Shown in pieces: positions 25,563 to 35,300 of a DNA stretch of 64,000 nt (within the stretch, counting starts at the first letter, position 1; the number at the start of each line of letters is the position of its first letter). Under the pieces are notes generated by a model, which worked only from the letters and a program-made list of their open reading frames with translations, was not told the origin of the DNA and searched no databases. Source of the stretch: Bifidobacterium erythrocebi (GTDB taxonomy: Bacteria > Actinomycetota > Actinomycetes > Actinomycetales > Bifidobacteriaceae); NCBI RefSeq assembly GCF_012932675.1, contig NZ_JAAIIF010000009.1:186001-250000 (forward strand), read 5' to 3'. Position numbers and translations under genes: made by a program.

Positions 25563-28500
25563 CTACTCTTCGATCTTGGTATCAGCCCACAGTTCGCATT
25601 GCTTCATGACAGTATCCATGGCATCATCGACGCCTTCAGGCGGATACTTGTATTTCCGCAATAAACGCTTGATCGCACGCCGCATTCCGGCACGAGCGCT
25701 TTCCTTCTTCTGCCAGTCAATTGTGGCGCTTCTCTGCATGGTTTCAGTCAACTCACGCGCAATAGCGACCAACTGATCATTGCTATAGAAATCCTTGACC
25801 GCTTGAGGCTTGGTAATGGCATCATAGAATGCCATTTCCTCATCATTCAGCCCAAGTTTCTGAGCATCATCGCGATCTTTCATAATGTCACGAGCCATTT
25901 GAAGAAGCTCTTCAATGACCTGCGCATTAGTCAGCATGCCATTGAGATAGGAGTTCAACGTACTTTGCAGCATCTCACTGAACTTCTGCGCTTTGACCAC
26001 GCTGGTCCGCTGATAAGCACGAACCTTTTCCTTGATAAGTCGCTTCAGACTCTCGACGGCGATGTTCTTTTCCTTCATGCCAGCGATTTCCTGAAGGAAC
26101 GCTTCATCGAACAGAGAAATCTCAACGCTGTTCTTGTCGAAAAGGTTAATCACGCCATCGGCGTGAACGGTCTGCTCAAGGATGTCGCTTACGCGCTTGT
26201 TGAATTCGGCGTAGGTCATGCCTCCGCCACCATTGCCCTTACGCCCGGTAAGGCGAAGTACCTGAACACGCAAAACCGACAAATAAGCCGCTTCGTGCTG
26301 GTCCTTTTCGGAAACCATGCTCTTGCATAGGCTCAATGCCTGGTTCATCAGCTGGCATTGCTTGAGGAAGTTTTCGGTATCTTCATGGCGCTTCGGCTCA
26401 AGCAACCAGTCAGCACCCTCGGCAATCGCGTCAGCTAAAGCTTCACGACTATTCGTAAAAATCAACTTTTTATAGTCGAAGCCATACATAAGGTCACGAC
26501 ATACGTCGAGCTTTTCAACGAATTTCGGGTAAGCCGTCGCGGCAATATCCATATTGCCGTAATTATGCTGATCTCGATTCGTGTAGTCCTTCATCGCTCG
26601 CTTAAGAGCACCGGCGATGCCTATATAGTCGACTACCAGACCGCCTTCCTTGCCCTTGCAAACGCGATTCACTCGGGCAATGGCCTGCATGAGGTTATGT
26701 CCCTTCATCGGCTTGAAGACGTACATGGTTGACAGGCTTGGCACATCAAAGCCTGTAAGCCACATATCTACGACAATGGCGATCTTCAATGGATCGTTAT
26801 CATCTTTGAACTTCCGTTCCATCTCCTTCTTATGCGTGCTGCCTCCACACACATCGAACCATTCCTCGGGATCCTGATTCGACATGGTCATTACCACGCC
26901 GATTTTCTCTTTCCATTCAGGGCGCAATTCCAAAATCTTGTAATAGATTTTCATTGCAATCGGACGACTATACGCAACAATAAGAGCCTTGCCCGCAAGC
27001 ACATCAGCGCGGTTGTTCTCATAATGGTCAACAATGTCACGGCAGAGCGCATCGATGGTTTCCGGTGTATCGAAGATCGCATCAAGCCCGCCCAAATCGT
27101 GTTTTGACTTCTCGATGCTTGCTTCATCTGCCTGATCGGCGAATTCCCTGTAAGCGGCGTCAATTCGTCCAAGGGCTCCCTCATCCAGGTGCAGCGCAAC
27201 GACTCGGCTCTCATAATAGACCGGTTTGGTTGACTCATCTTCAACTGATTGAGTCATGTCGTACACATCGATGTAGTCACCGAAAATCTCACGGGTATTA
27301 CGATCATCCGTCGAAATAGGGGTACCCGTAAAACCGATATAGGAGGCATTCGGCAAGGCCTTACGGACCATACGAGCCGCGCCAATACTCACTTTGCCAT
27401 TCTCATCAATGGTTTCTGTGAGTCCATATTGGCCTCGGTGGGCCTCATCCACCATGACAATAACGTTGCTCCGGTCACATAGCGGTTCATCTCCATCAGA
27501 GAATTTCTGCATGGTGGTGAAGACAATACCGTTAGCTTCCCGCCCCTCCAGTAATTCCTTCAGATTCTGCCGACTTTCGGCTTGCACCGCCTGCTGACGC
27601 AGGAAATTCGCGCATCTGGTGAATTGTCCAAACAACTGGTCATCCAGATCATTGCGATCCGTGATGACCACAATTGTTGGACTCTCCAAATATTTTTGAA
27701 TCAAATGTGCGAAAAACACCATCGACAGGGACTTGCCACTCCCCTGGGTATGCCAGAACACTCCGATTTTGCCATCTCCAGCAACCGCATCCTGAGTACG
27801 AACAATAGCCTTTTTCACAGCAAAATACTGATGATATGCGCCAAGAATTTTGATTATTTTTTCAGAAGTATCGTTAAAGCACACGAAATTCTGAATAATA
27901 TCCAACAACCTTGCTTTTGGCAGCATCCCATCAAGCATGGTCTTCCACGAAGCGTTTTTTGTTTCGGAATAGTCACCATCGACAGACTTCCACGCCACAT
28001 AACGATCCTCATCTGCGGTAATGGTGCCAACTCTGGTTTCAGCCATATCGCTCATTACACAAAACACATTCGGTACAAACATGCTCGGAATCTGTTTCAT
28101 ATACTGGCGTAATTGCAAATACGCGTCAGACGCATTGGTCTCTTCACGAGACGGTGATTTAAGTTCGAAAATGACCAGCGGCATACCATTCACGAAAATG
28201 ATCACATCAGGACGTTTCTCCGAATATTCAATAAAAGTCCACTGATTCACAACATGAAAAGTATTATTTTCAGGATTATCGAAATCCAATAGACGAACTA
28301 TATCGTCTTTCTCCTGTTTGCCGTCGTAGAAATGTACTTCAATTCCAGACTGCAGGTACTCAGTAAAAATCTCATTACGCTGTTCAAGACTGCCACCTTC
28401 AACATTGCTGATCTTAAGAATCGCCTCATCAATGGCAGCCTGCGGGAGCCCTTTATTAATGCGCCTCAGAGATTCCGAAAGGATGCCCGGAAGAAACACA

Positions 28501-28661
28501 TCCCGGTAATCATCAGAAGTACGAAGAATATTGGGGCCATAAAGATGCTCATACCCTAATTTCTCTTCCAGATGTTCAATAATCGTCTGCTCATACCAAT
28601 CTTCGTTGAGGGGAGGCTTGGAAAACGAAAACTCCTCGACGTTTGACAATGACGCACTCAT
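25563..28661 (-). CDS. hsdR: Type I restriction endonuclease subunit HsdR
   Basis: 1032 residues, full length. The N-terminal nuclease domain has the PD-(D/E)xK core RPDVIIFVNGMPLVIFELKSP; the SF2 motor has Walker A QGSGKSLSM, motif Ia VVITDRNDLDDQLFGQF, DEAH box VDEAHRGQYG, motif III GFTGTPIS and motif VI QAIARVNRV. The C-terminus is helical and contacts HsdM. Translocates DNA with ATP and cuts at a distance when the recognition sequence is unmethylated. First gene of the hsdRMS operon. Codon use is AT-richer than the chromosome around it, in line with acquisition. Confidence 0.95.
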   Translation of the reverse strand: MSASLSNVEEFSFSKPPLNEDWYEQTIIEHLEEKLGYEHLYGPNILRTSDDYRDVFLPGILSESLRRINKGLPQAAIDEAILKISNVEGGSLEQRNEIFTEYLQSGIEVHFYDGKQEKDDIVRLLDFDNPENNTFHVVNQWTFIEYSEKRPDVIIFVNGMPLVIFELKSPSREETNASDAYLQLRQYMKQIPSMFVPNVFCVMSDMAETRVGTITADEDRYVAWKSVDGDYSETKNASWKTMLDGMLPKARLLDIIQNFVCFNDTSEKIIKILGAYHQYFAVKKAIVRTQDAVAGDGKIGVFWHTQGSGKSLSMVFFAHLIQKYLESPTIVVITDRNDLDDQLFGQFTRCANFLRQQAVQAESRQNLKELLEGREANGIVFTTMQKFSDGDEPLCDRSNVIVMVDEAHRGQYGLTETIDENGKVSIGAARMVRKALPNASYIGFTGTPISTDDRNTREIFGDYIDVYDMTQSVEDESTKPVYYESRVVALHLDEGALGRIDAAYREFADQADEASIEKSKHDLGGLDAIFDTPETIDALCRDIVDHYENNRADVLAGKALIVAYSRPIAMKIYYKILELRPEWKEKIGVVMTMSNQDPEEWFDVCGGSTHKKEMERKFKDDNDPLKIAIVVDMWLTGFDVPSLSTMYVFKPMKGHNLMQAIARVNRVCKGKEGGLVVDYIGIAGALKRAMKDYTNRDQHNYGNMDIAATAYPKFVEKLDVCRDLMYGFDYKKLIFTNSREALADAIAEGADWLLEPKRHEDTENFLKQCQLMNQALSLCKSMVSEKDQHEAAYLSVLRVQVLRLTGRKGNGGGGMTYAEFNKRVSDILEQTVHADGVINLFDKNSVEISLFDEAFLQEIAGMKEKNIAVESLKRLIKEKVRAYQRTSVVKAQKFSEMLQSTLNSYLNGMLTNAQVIEELLQMARDIMKDRDDAQKLGLNDEEMAFYDAITKPQAVKDFYSNDQLVAIARELTETMQRSATIDWQKKESARAGMRRAIKRLLRKYKYPPEGVDDAMDTVMKQCELWADTKIEE

Positions 28662-28804
28662 TAGCTCCCCCTAATCTATTTACGAGGCTCTGCCGATATA
28701 ACAACACCGTTATGCATGGATTCTAGCATTAGCTCGGCAGTCAAAAGCTTCCATTCCTAGCGCCACGCCCAAATAATTCTTTTACTATATTTCGCGATTC
28801 AACA

Positions 28805-29716
28805 TTATCGTTCCTTGTTCTCCCAATCAGCATAGGTGCCGCCGTCTTCAGTCTTCCATTCGATTCGACCATTTGCACTTGCTCGTCCTCGAACAAAGGC
28901 AGCAGCATCAGAAGGAGACGTGAATTGCACATCTCTAGTCAGAACCAATAATCCTTCATCATCAGCAGCTATCACGCCACTGTTAAAAAGCTGCTCACGC
29001 CGCCGCTTCCTGGATTCGAACTGTTTAAGTGTGCCCTCAGTGACATCCTTCTTCTGCGTAGTTTTCGGCGCAATCTTAGAACCTTTCAATACTGTAAATT
29101 CGCCATCGATAATCTGCGCATAGGCAGTACAATCATATTTTTTTATATACAGATGAAATACCGGAAGATCGGTCTGACTCTCAGAAGCCACAGGACCGTT
29201 ATTCTCAGCTGAACGGCCACGAAACACTTCCACCCCAAGCACCGGAAGAATCGTCAAAAATTCCTTGATGAAATGATGCATGTCCGAAGCATCCGCCTCC
29301 GGCAAGTCTGCTCCGCCCGTCGGCTCATTACCGTTTTCAAGAGGAATACGCCCAATTTCTTTAGCACGCTGAATAAGCTGCGCTTCAATGTAACGGGCAT
29401 GCGCACTGGTCAGATTGCCGTCTTTCGAAGTAACAAACACCACATCGTTCCAAAAAGCTTTCTTCTTCTCATGCTGCCTAAGCCGGTTCGCAATATTGTC
29501 AGTTTCGCCGATGTATGCAAGCGGATTCCCGGCTTTATCGGCACCAAGAAGGATATAAACACCGGTCCGCTGCGCTTCTTCACGCTGACAAATTCGACTG
29601 AGCTCGCTGCGACTGCCCTTAAGCACATGACCGGTCCAGTTCAGAATCTCTGCCGTCACTAGACCACCGAAAGTTCCATCAATCAAGAACAGACTGATGT
29701 GCTTGCCCTCCGCCAT
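28805..29716 (-). CDS. GIY-YIG nuclease-domain protein with DUF4357
   Basis: 303 residues from the ATG at 29716 (AAGGAAGG 5 nt upstream). Middle: GIY-YIG-type domain with GVYILLGADKAGNPLAYIGETDNIANRLRQH (Tyr, Tyr-Ile-Gly, catalytic Arg) and the metal-binding Glu in ARYIEAQLI. C-terminus: DUF4357-like region (TVLKGSKIAPKTT... GVIAADDEGLLVLTRDVQFTSPSDAAAFVRGRASANGRIEWK). All nuclease residues appear present. It lies about 140 bp upstream of hsdR in the same orientation and shares its AT-rich composition, so it probably belongs to the defence island. Such GIY-YIG/DUF4357 proteins often neighbour restriction systems; function unproven. Confidence 0.8.
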   Translation of the reverse strand: MAEGKHISLFLIDGTFGGLVTAEILNWTGHVLKGSRSELSRICQREEAQRTGVYILLGADKAGNPLAYIGETDNIANRLRQHEKKKAFWNDVVFVTSKDGNLTSAHARYIEAQLIQRAKEIGRIPLENGNEPTGGADLPEADASDMHHFIKEFLTILPVLGVEVFRGRSAENNGPVASESQTDLPVFHLYIKKYDCTAYAQIIDGEFTVLKGSKIAPKTTQKKDVTEGTLKQFESRKRRREQLFNSGVIAADDEGLLVLTRDVQFTSPSDAAAFVRGRASANGRIEWKTEDGGTYADWENKER

Positions 29717-29849
29717 AGAACCTTCCTTTCTTCGCGGCAATTGTATAGATTTGATCAATTCAAAACGCGCAGCGCCGTAGCAAAAATGAAAATTATACGA
29801 ATCCCGCCCACAAGCGATAATGGCGTATACAGGATCAAAGGAGCGCACC

Positions 29850-30590
29850 ATGCAACTGGGTATAACGGGAAACATCGATTCCGAAGAGGGCGTTTCCTCG
29901 CCCAACAATCTGCTGTTCCTCGGCTTCCATGGCTATGGCAACGACGAATCCGAGATGGTTCGCATCATCAATGCGATTTGCGGCACCAACGACGCCGACA
30001 GTGCCAACGGTACCAACAGCTACGGCACCTCTGCTCCCGACGACAACACCGCAACCGCCAGCAGCACCGGCAACACCGCAACCACTCCCGTCCACTCCCC
30101 CATCACCCGCCGAACCAACTATCTTTCGTTCCGCGCACCGCATGCGCGCCCGTATATCGGCGGTCATTACTGGTACCCGGACGGCTGCTCGGTCAGCGAG
30201 CGCCGCCGTGCGTGCACCGAGATTGGCGATAGCGTCGTGAAGCTGTTGGACACTCCGGCGTTCGGGCGGTTTCGCAAGGTGCTGATTGGCTTTTCGCAGG
30301 GTGGCTATCTGTCGTATCGCATGGTTGCGGAGCATCCTGACGTGTTTGATGCCGCGATTCTGCTCAGCCCGTCGTTTAAGGGCGAGGCGGCCAGTGAACC
30401 GCCTGCAACCCGTACTCGGTTCGCATTGTGTTATGGCACTGCCGATCATACGATTCCCGCCGCCGATCAGCAGTGTGCGCGGGCGAAGCTCACGGCGACA
30501 GGCAACTGCACGGTTTTCGAATATCCTGGTATGGCTCATGCCGTCTGCGATCAGGAAATCGCCGATTTGCGCGCTTGGCTGGAACTGTAG
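29850..30590 (+). CDS. Alpha/beta hydrolase, phospholipase/carboxylesterase type
   Basis: 246 residues from the ATG at 29850 behind AAAGGAG. Early oxyanion/lid motif LFLGFHGYGNDE, nucleophile elbow GFSQGGYLSYR (Ser about residue 150), then the late FALCYGTADHTIPAADQ with the catalytic Asp and PGMAHAVCDQEI with the His. The fold is that of the YpfH/carboxylesterase 2 group acting on short acyl esters. Odd: between residues about 45 and 90 there is a Thr/Asn/Ala/Ser low-complexity insert, and codon style turns from C-ending to G/T-ending in the 3' half. Confidence 0.8.
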   Translation: MQLGITGNIDSEEGVSSPNNLLFLGFHGYGNDESEMVRIINAICGTNDADSANGTNSYGTSAPDDNTATASSTGNTATTPVHSPITRRTNYLSFRAPHARPYIGGHYWYPDGCSVSERRRACTEIGDSVVKLLDTPAFGRFRKVLIGFSQGGYLSYRMVAEHPDVFDAAILLSPSFKGEAASEPPATRTRFALCYGTADHTIPAADQQCARAKLTATGNCTVFEYPGMAHAVCDQEIADLRAWLEL

Positions 30591-30617
30591 CCGCTGCTTC
30601 TTAGCGTATGCGTGATG

Positions 30618-31787
30618 TCAATCAACGAGTTCGGCGAGATCCTGTAGTCGCAGTATTCGCCCGTGCCGGGTTTCGAAATGTTCGTCACCGCCATATACCA
30701 GGATTCTGTGATCCGTATCCACGCCCATGCCGTCGGCTAATTTGTCGATGTTCGCCCACGCGTGCACGTCATATGTGCTGGATGCCTTCACTTCAATCAC
30801 GTACTGGGGCTTTCCGCCTTTTTCAAGAATGAAATCGATCTCCAGACCTTTGTTATCACGCCAATAGTACAGTTTCGGTTCCTTGCCACGCATGTAGTAC
30901 TGCTTGATGATCTCCACCACCACTGCGTTTTCGAACAGTCCTCCCCACATATCGCCGTCTCGCAATTCGTCGGCTGATTCATATCCGTTCAGGTAGGACG
31001 CAAGCCCGGTGTCGTAGAAATATGTCTTTGGTGATTTCACGAGCTGTTTGCCGTAGTTCTTGTAGTACGGCATCATTCGGAACGCGATGAAGCTTGATTC
31101 AAGCACCGACATCCAGTCGGAAGCCGTCTGACGGCTAATGTTACATGCTTCCGCGAAACTTGATGGATTGAACATTTTGCCGCACTGGTGGGAGGCGAAA
31201 TGCACGAATCGATCAAAGGCTGCGATTTTGCGTACGCCAAGCTCATTGCGGATATCACGTTCCACATAAGTGGAGAAGTAATCGCGATAGAAATTCGAAA
31301 CGCGAATATTACCGTCGTAGAGACGCGGGTATCCGCCCCGGAATACCCAATGCGCATTGTCCGATTTGTCGTTTTCCGTGGTCAATTCGGAATAGGCGAA
31401 CGGAAGCAGGTAGCGCACCGCGACACGACCCGCTAAAGTCTGCGAAATGGTCTTCATCAACAGAAAATTCTGCGATCCGGTCAGCACGAATTGCCCTGGC
31501 TCGTTGCTTGTGTCAACGACTTCCTGCAGATAGGAAAAAAGTTCCGGAGTGTTCTGCGCTTCATCGAAAATCACATGATTGCCATGCCGTTTCAAAAAGA
31601 AACGTGGATCGTCCGCGAACTCGCTGCGGATATCGGGATTTTCCAGCGTCACATATTCATAATCCGGAAAACAGACGCGTGCAAGTGTTATTTTGCCACT
31701 CTGCCGAGGGCCGGTAATAGTGACTACAGGCATCTCTTTCGAGGAGCGCATGATTTCCTGTTCCAGACCACGTGAAATTACCGTCAT
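30618..31787 (-). CDS. AAA ATPase with DUF4143 (orphan 'ATP-binding protein')
   Basis: 389 residues. N-terminal AAA domain: MPVVTITGPRQSGKITLARVCFP (Walker A, with Ile where Thr is usual after GK), Walker B NHVIFDEAQNTPELFSYLQ and sensor FVLTGSQNFLLMK. The C-terminal DUF4143 has ASHQCGKMFNPSSFAEACNISRQTASDWMSVLESSFIAFRMMPYYKNYGKQLVKSPKTYFYDTGL (partner/winged-helix part) and a PD-(D/E)xK-like end (FILEKGGKPQYVIEVKAS). Family proteins are common in gut anaerobes with no firm role. GK-I instead of GK-[ST] may impair nucleotide binding. Preceded directly by six 23-bp iterons. Confidence 0.85.
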   Translation of the reverse strand: MTVISRGLEQEIMRSSKEMPVVTITGPRQSGKITLARVCFPDYEYVTLENPDIRSEFADDPRFFLKRHGNHVIFDEAQNTPELFSYLQEVVDTSNEPGQFVLTGSQNFLLMKTISQTLAGRVAVRYLLPFAYSELTTENDKSDNAHWVFRGGYPRLYDGNIRVSNFYRDYFSTYVERDIRNELGVRKIAAFDRFVHFASHQCGKMFNPSSFAEACNISRQTASDWMSVLESSFIAFRMMPYYKNYGKQLVKSPKTYFYDTGLASYLNGYESADELRDGDMWGGLFENAVVVEIIKQYYMRGKEPKLYYWRDNKGLEIDFILEKGGKPQYVIEVKASSTYDVHAWANIDKLADGMGVDTDHRILVYGGDEHFETRHGRILRLQDLAELVD

Positions 31788-31805
31788 TGCAAGCTTTCTC
31801 CCATA

Positions 31806-31943
31806 GCTACTTTACATTTCCTACCAATGCTACTTTACATTTCTTACCATCCCTACTTTACATTTCTTACCAATCCTACTTGACACTTTTTACCATTCCT
31901 ACTTTACATTTCCTACCGTCGCTACTTTACATTTTCTACCTAG
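31806..31943. repeat. Six tandem 23-bp iterons upstream of the DUF4143 ATPase
   Basis: Units start at 31806, 31829, 31852, 31875, 31898 and 31921, an exact 23-bp period. Consensus (plus strand) (G/C)CTACTTTACATTT(C/T) then TACCAAT/C; the fourth unit is the most diverged (TTGACACTTTT). The block ends 18 bp before the ATPase start codon, so the promoter lies in or beyond it. In the sense strand each unit reads GGTAGGAAATGTAAAGTAG, that is AGGA-ATG-TAA, a start directly followed by a stop. Confidence 0.85.
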
Positions 31944-32049
31944 CCAACAGTGGAAATCAGGCAAGGATTCATAGCGCACACGGCCAGAAAAAGACAATGC
32001 ACCCACGCATAATCCACACCCAGCAACCGCCACCAGAAAAAAGGAAAAA

Positions 32050-32100
32050 GCCGGGAGCCGGACCCTGCGGGCATAATCCCACAGAAGTCCGCCTCCCGGC
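32050..32100 (-). terminator. Terminator downstream of ileS
   Basis: GCCGGGAGCCGGAC (32050-32063) and GTCCGCCTCCCGGC (32087-32100) pair over 14 bp with one mismatch, with further pairing inside the loop; on the minus strand TTTTTCCTTTTTTC follows. It is about 215 bp after the ileS stop. Confidence 0.75.
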
Positions 32101-32176
32101 AACGCGACTGCTTCTCAATTACTACTGTTTCTGTGTGCTTGACTCACATGAACGTCATGAGAACCACTCGCTCGAC

Positions 32177-32289
32177 GATTCGCATCATACGCATGCCCCG
32201 CAACAGCAGGCCGTCATGCGTATGCGCGAATCAAGTCCGGATTGAGCCCGCGTGAGCTTGCACGGACTTATGCCCATGCAAGCTCATGG
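32177..32289. repeat. Two consecutive long stem-loops in the ileS 3' region
   Basis: First (32177-32232): GATTCGC..CATACGCATG pairs with CATGCGTATG.GCGAATC, 17 bp with a small bulge. Second (32250-32289): GTGAGCTTGCA pairs with TGCAAGCTCAT. Neither is followed by a T run. With the terminator at 32050 the ileS mRNA would carry three stacked hairpins after its stop codon. The remaining bases 31944-32316 hold no gene. Confidence 0.6.
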
Positions 32290-32316
32290 TCTTCAGGCTA
32301 CAATGCAGGCCGTGCT

Positions 32317-35300
32317 TCAGGCCTTGGCGACCTCCACGCTCAGCTCGGAGCCTTCGGCACCGGCTTCCACGCTCACGCTGTCGGCGGAGGTGTCGTGCGC
32401 CACCAGATCCTTGAACTGTTCGATCTTCGCCACGTCACCGGCCGGAACGGTCAGCTTCAGCGTGATGCGGTCGGAGATCTCCAGGCCGGCGGCCTTGCGG
32501 GCTTCCTGCACGGCGCGGATCGCGTCGCGGGCGTAGCCTTCGGCCAGCAGGTCGTCGTTCAGTTCGGTGTCGAGGATCACGAAGCCACCGGTCGGCAGTG
32601 CGGCGGACACGGAGTTCGCAGCCTCCTGCGCGTCCTTCTCCTCCACGCGGTTGATCAGCTCGTATTCGCCTTCCTCAAGCGCGATCTCGCCGTTTGGGGT
32701 CTCGCACACCGGCACGCCGGCGGCGTCCACATGCCAGGCGCCGCTCTTGGACGCCTTGATGGCGAACTGCACGTCCTTACGCAGGCGCTTGCCGGCCACA
32801 CGCGCGTTCACGCGCAGCTCGTTCACGATCTTCAGACCCTGGGAGCCGGCGTCCTCCAGCGTGCAGAATTCGATGTCCTTCACGTTGAGCTCGCCCTTCA
32901 GCACGTCGCTGTATGCGGCGACGGCATCCGGGTTCTCGACCACCACGGTCAGCTTGGCGAGCGGCTGGCGCACGCGGATCTGCTTGGCCTTACGCATCGA
33001 CAGCGTGCCGGACACGACCTCGCGCACCTTCTCCATCGCGTCCACCAGCTTGGCATCGTCCTGCAGCACGGCACCCAGCTCGGTGGTCTCGCCGGTCTTC
33101 TCGTCGGCAAGGAACGGCCAGTCGGCCAGATGCACGGATTCGCCACCGGTCAGGCCGCGCCACACGGCTTCGGCCTCCATCGGAGCCAACGGAGCCAGCA
33201 CGCGCATGAAGGTTTCCAGCACGGTGTACAGCGTGTTGAACGCGTTCTCGTCGCCGGCGCCGAAACGCTCACGGTTGTTGCGGATGTACCAGTTGGTCAG
33301 CACGTCGATGAAGTCGCTCGCCGCATCGCACGCGTCGGAGATGTAGAAGTTGTCCAGCGCATGCTGGGTCTTCTCCACCAGGCGGCGCAGACGGGCCAGC
33401 AGGTAGCGGTCCATTTCCGGCAGACCGGCCACTTCGTCGGCGCGAAGCTTGCGCGCGTCATACCCGGTAGCGTTCGCGTACAGGGTGAAGAAGTAGTAGG
33501 AGCTCCACACCGGCAGCATCACCTGGCGCACGGTGTCGCGGATGCCGTCGGCGGTCACGATCAGGTTGCCGCCGCGCAGAATCGGCGAGCTCATGAGGAA
33601 CCAGCGCATGGCGTCGGAACCGAAGTCGTTGAACACGCCGTTCACGTCCGGGTAGTTGCGCAGGTGCTTACTCATCTTCTGGCCGTCGGAGCCGAGCACG
33701 ATGCCGTGGCAGATCACGTTCTTGAACGCCGGCCTGTCGAACAGGGCGGTGGCCATGATGTGCAGTACGTAGAACCAGCCACGGGTCTGGCCGATGTACT
33801 CCACGATGTAGTCGCACGGGAAGTGCTGTTCGAAGGTTTCCTTGTTCTCGAACGGGTAATGGTACTGGGCGAAGCTCATGGAGCCGGATTCGAACCAGCA
33901 GTCCATCACGTCGCTGATGCGGTGCATGTGGCTCTTGCCGGTCGGATCGTCCGGGTTGACGCGGGTCAGCTCGTCGATGTACGGACGGTGCATGTTGATG
34001 TTGCCGTCCTTGTCGCGCGGATAGTCGCCGAAATCGGCCTTGAGCTCGTCCAGCGAACCGTACACGTCCACGCGCGGGTACTTCGGATCGTCCGAAACCC
34101 ACACCGGGATCGGGGAGCCCCAGAAGCGGTTGCGGGAGATGGACCAGTCGCGCGCGTTCTCCAGCCACTTGCCGAACTGGCCGTTCTTCACGTTGCCCGG
34201 GATCCAGTTGATCTGCTGGTTGAGTTCGAGCAGACGATCCTTGATCTTGGTCACGGACACGAACCAGGAGCTGACCGGCTTGTAGATCAGCGGGGTGGCG
34301 CAACGCCAGCAGTGCGGGTAGGAGTGCACGTAGCTCTTCTCCTGGAAGAGGATGGCGCGCTGCTCTTCGGGGATGCGGGCCAGCGGGCCGTCGCCGGCAC
34401 GCAGGTTGCGCAGGATCGGCTTATTCGCGTCGAACACGTACATGCCCTCATAATCCGGGCACAGCGACGTGAACTTGCAGCCCGCGTCGAGCACGTCCAC
34501 GCTCTTGATGCCCTTGGCGTTGAGCGTGTTCATATCGTCCTCGCCGTAGGGAGCCTGATGCACCAGGCCGGTACCCTCAACGGTGTCGACGTAATCGGCG
34601 GTGAAGATCTGATAGCCTTCCGGACCCGGTACCTTGCCTTCCACGGCGTTCTCGTCACCGGCGAAGTACGGGAAGACCGGGTAGTAGCGCCAGCCTTCCA
34701 TCTCGGAGCCCTTGAGCTCGCGCACGATCTCGTAGTTCTCGCCGAGTTCCTTCTCGTAGGAGCCAAGCAGCGGCTTGCCGAGGTAGAACTTCTTGCCGGC
34801 GAACTTGCCTTCGGTCGGGCGTACCTCGACGTAATCAATGTCGGCACCGACCACAATGGCGAAGTTGGTCGGGACGGTCCACGGCGTAGTGGTCCAGAAG
34901 ACGGCGTAGGCGTCCTCCTCGTCGCGCAGCTTCACAGCCACGGACACGGTGGTGTCCTGACGATCCTGGTACACGTCCGCATCCATGCGCAGCTCGTGCG
35001 CGCTCAGCGGGGTCTGGTCCTTCGGGCAGTACGGCAGCACACGGTAGCCCTGGTATGCCAGGCCCTTGTCGTACAGCTGCTTGAACGCCCACATCACGGA
35101 TTCCATGTACGGAATGTTCAGGGTCTTGTAGCCATGCTCGAAATCGACCCAACGGGCCTGACGGTGGACGTAATCCTTCCACTCGTTGGTGTACTTGAGC
35201 ACGGAGGCACGGCAGGCGTCGTTGAACTTGTCGATGCCCATTTCCTTGACCTGGTCGACGGAATCGATGCCCAGCTCCTTCTGAGCCTCAAGCTCAGCCG

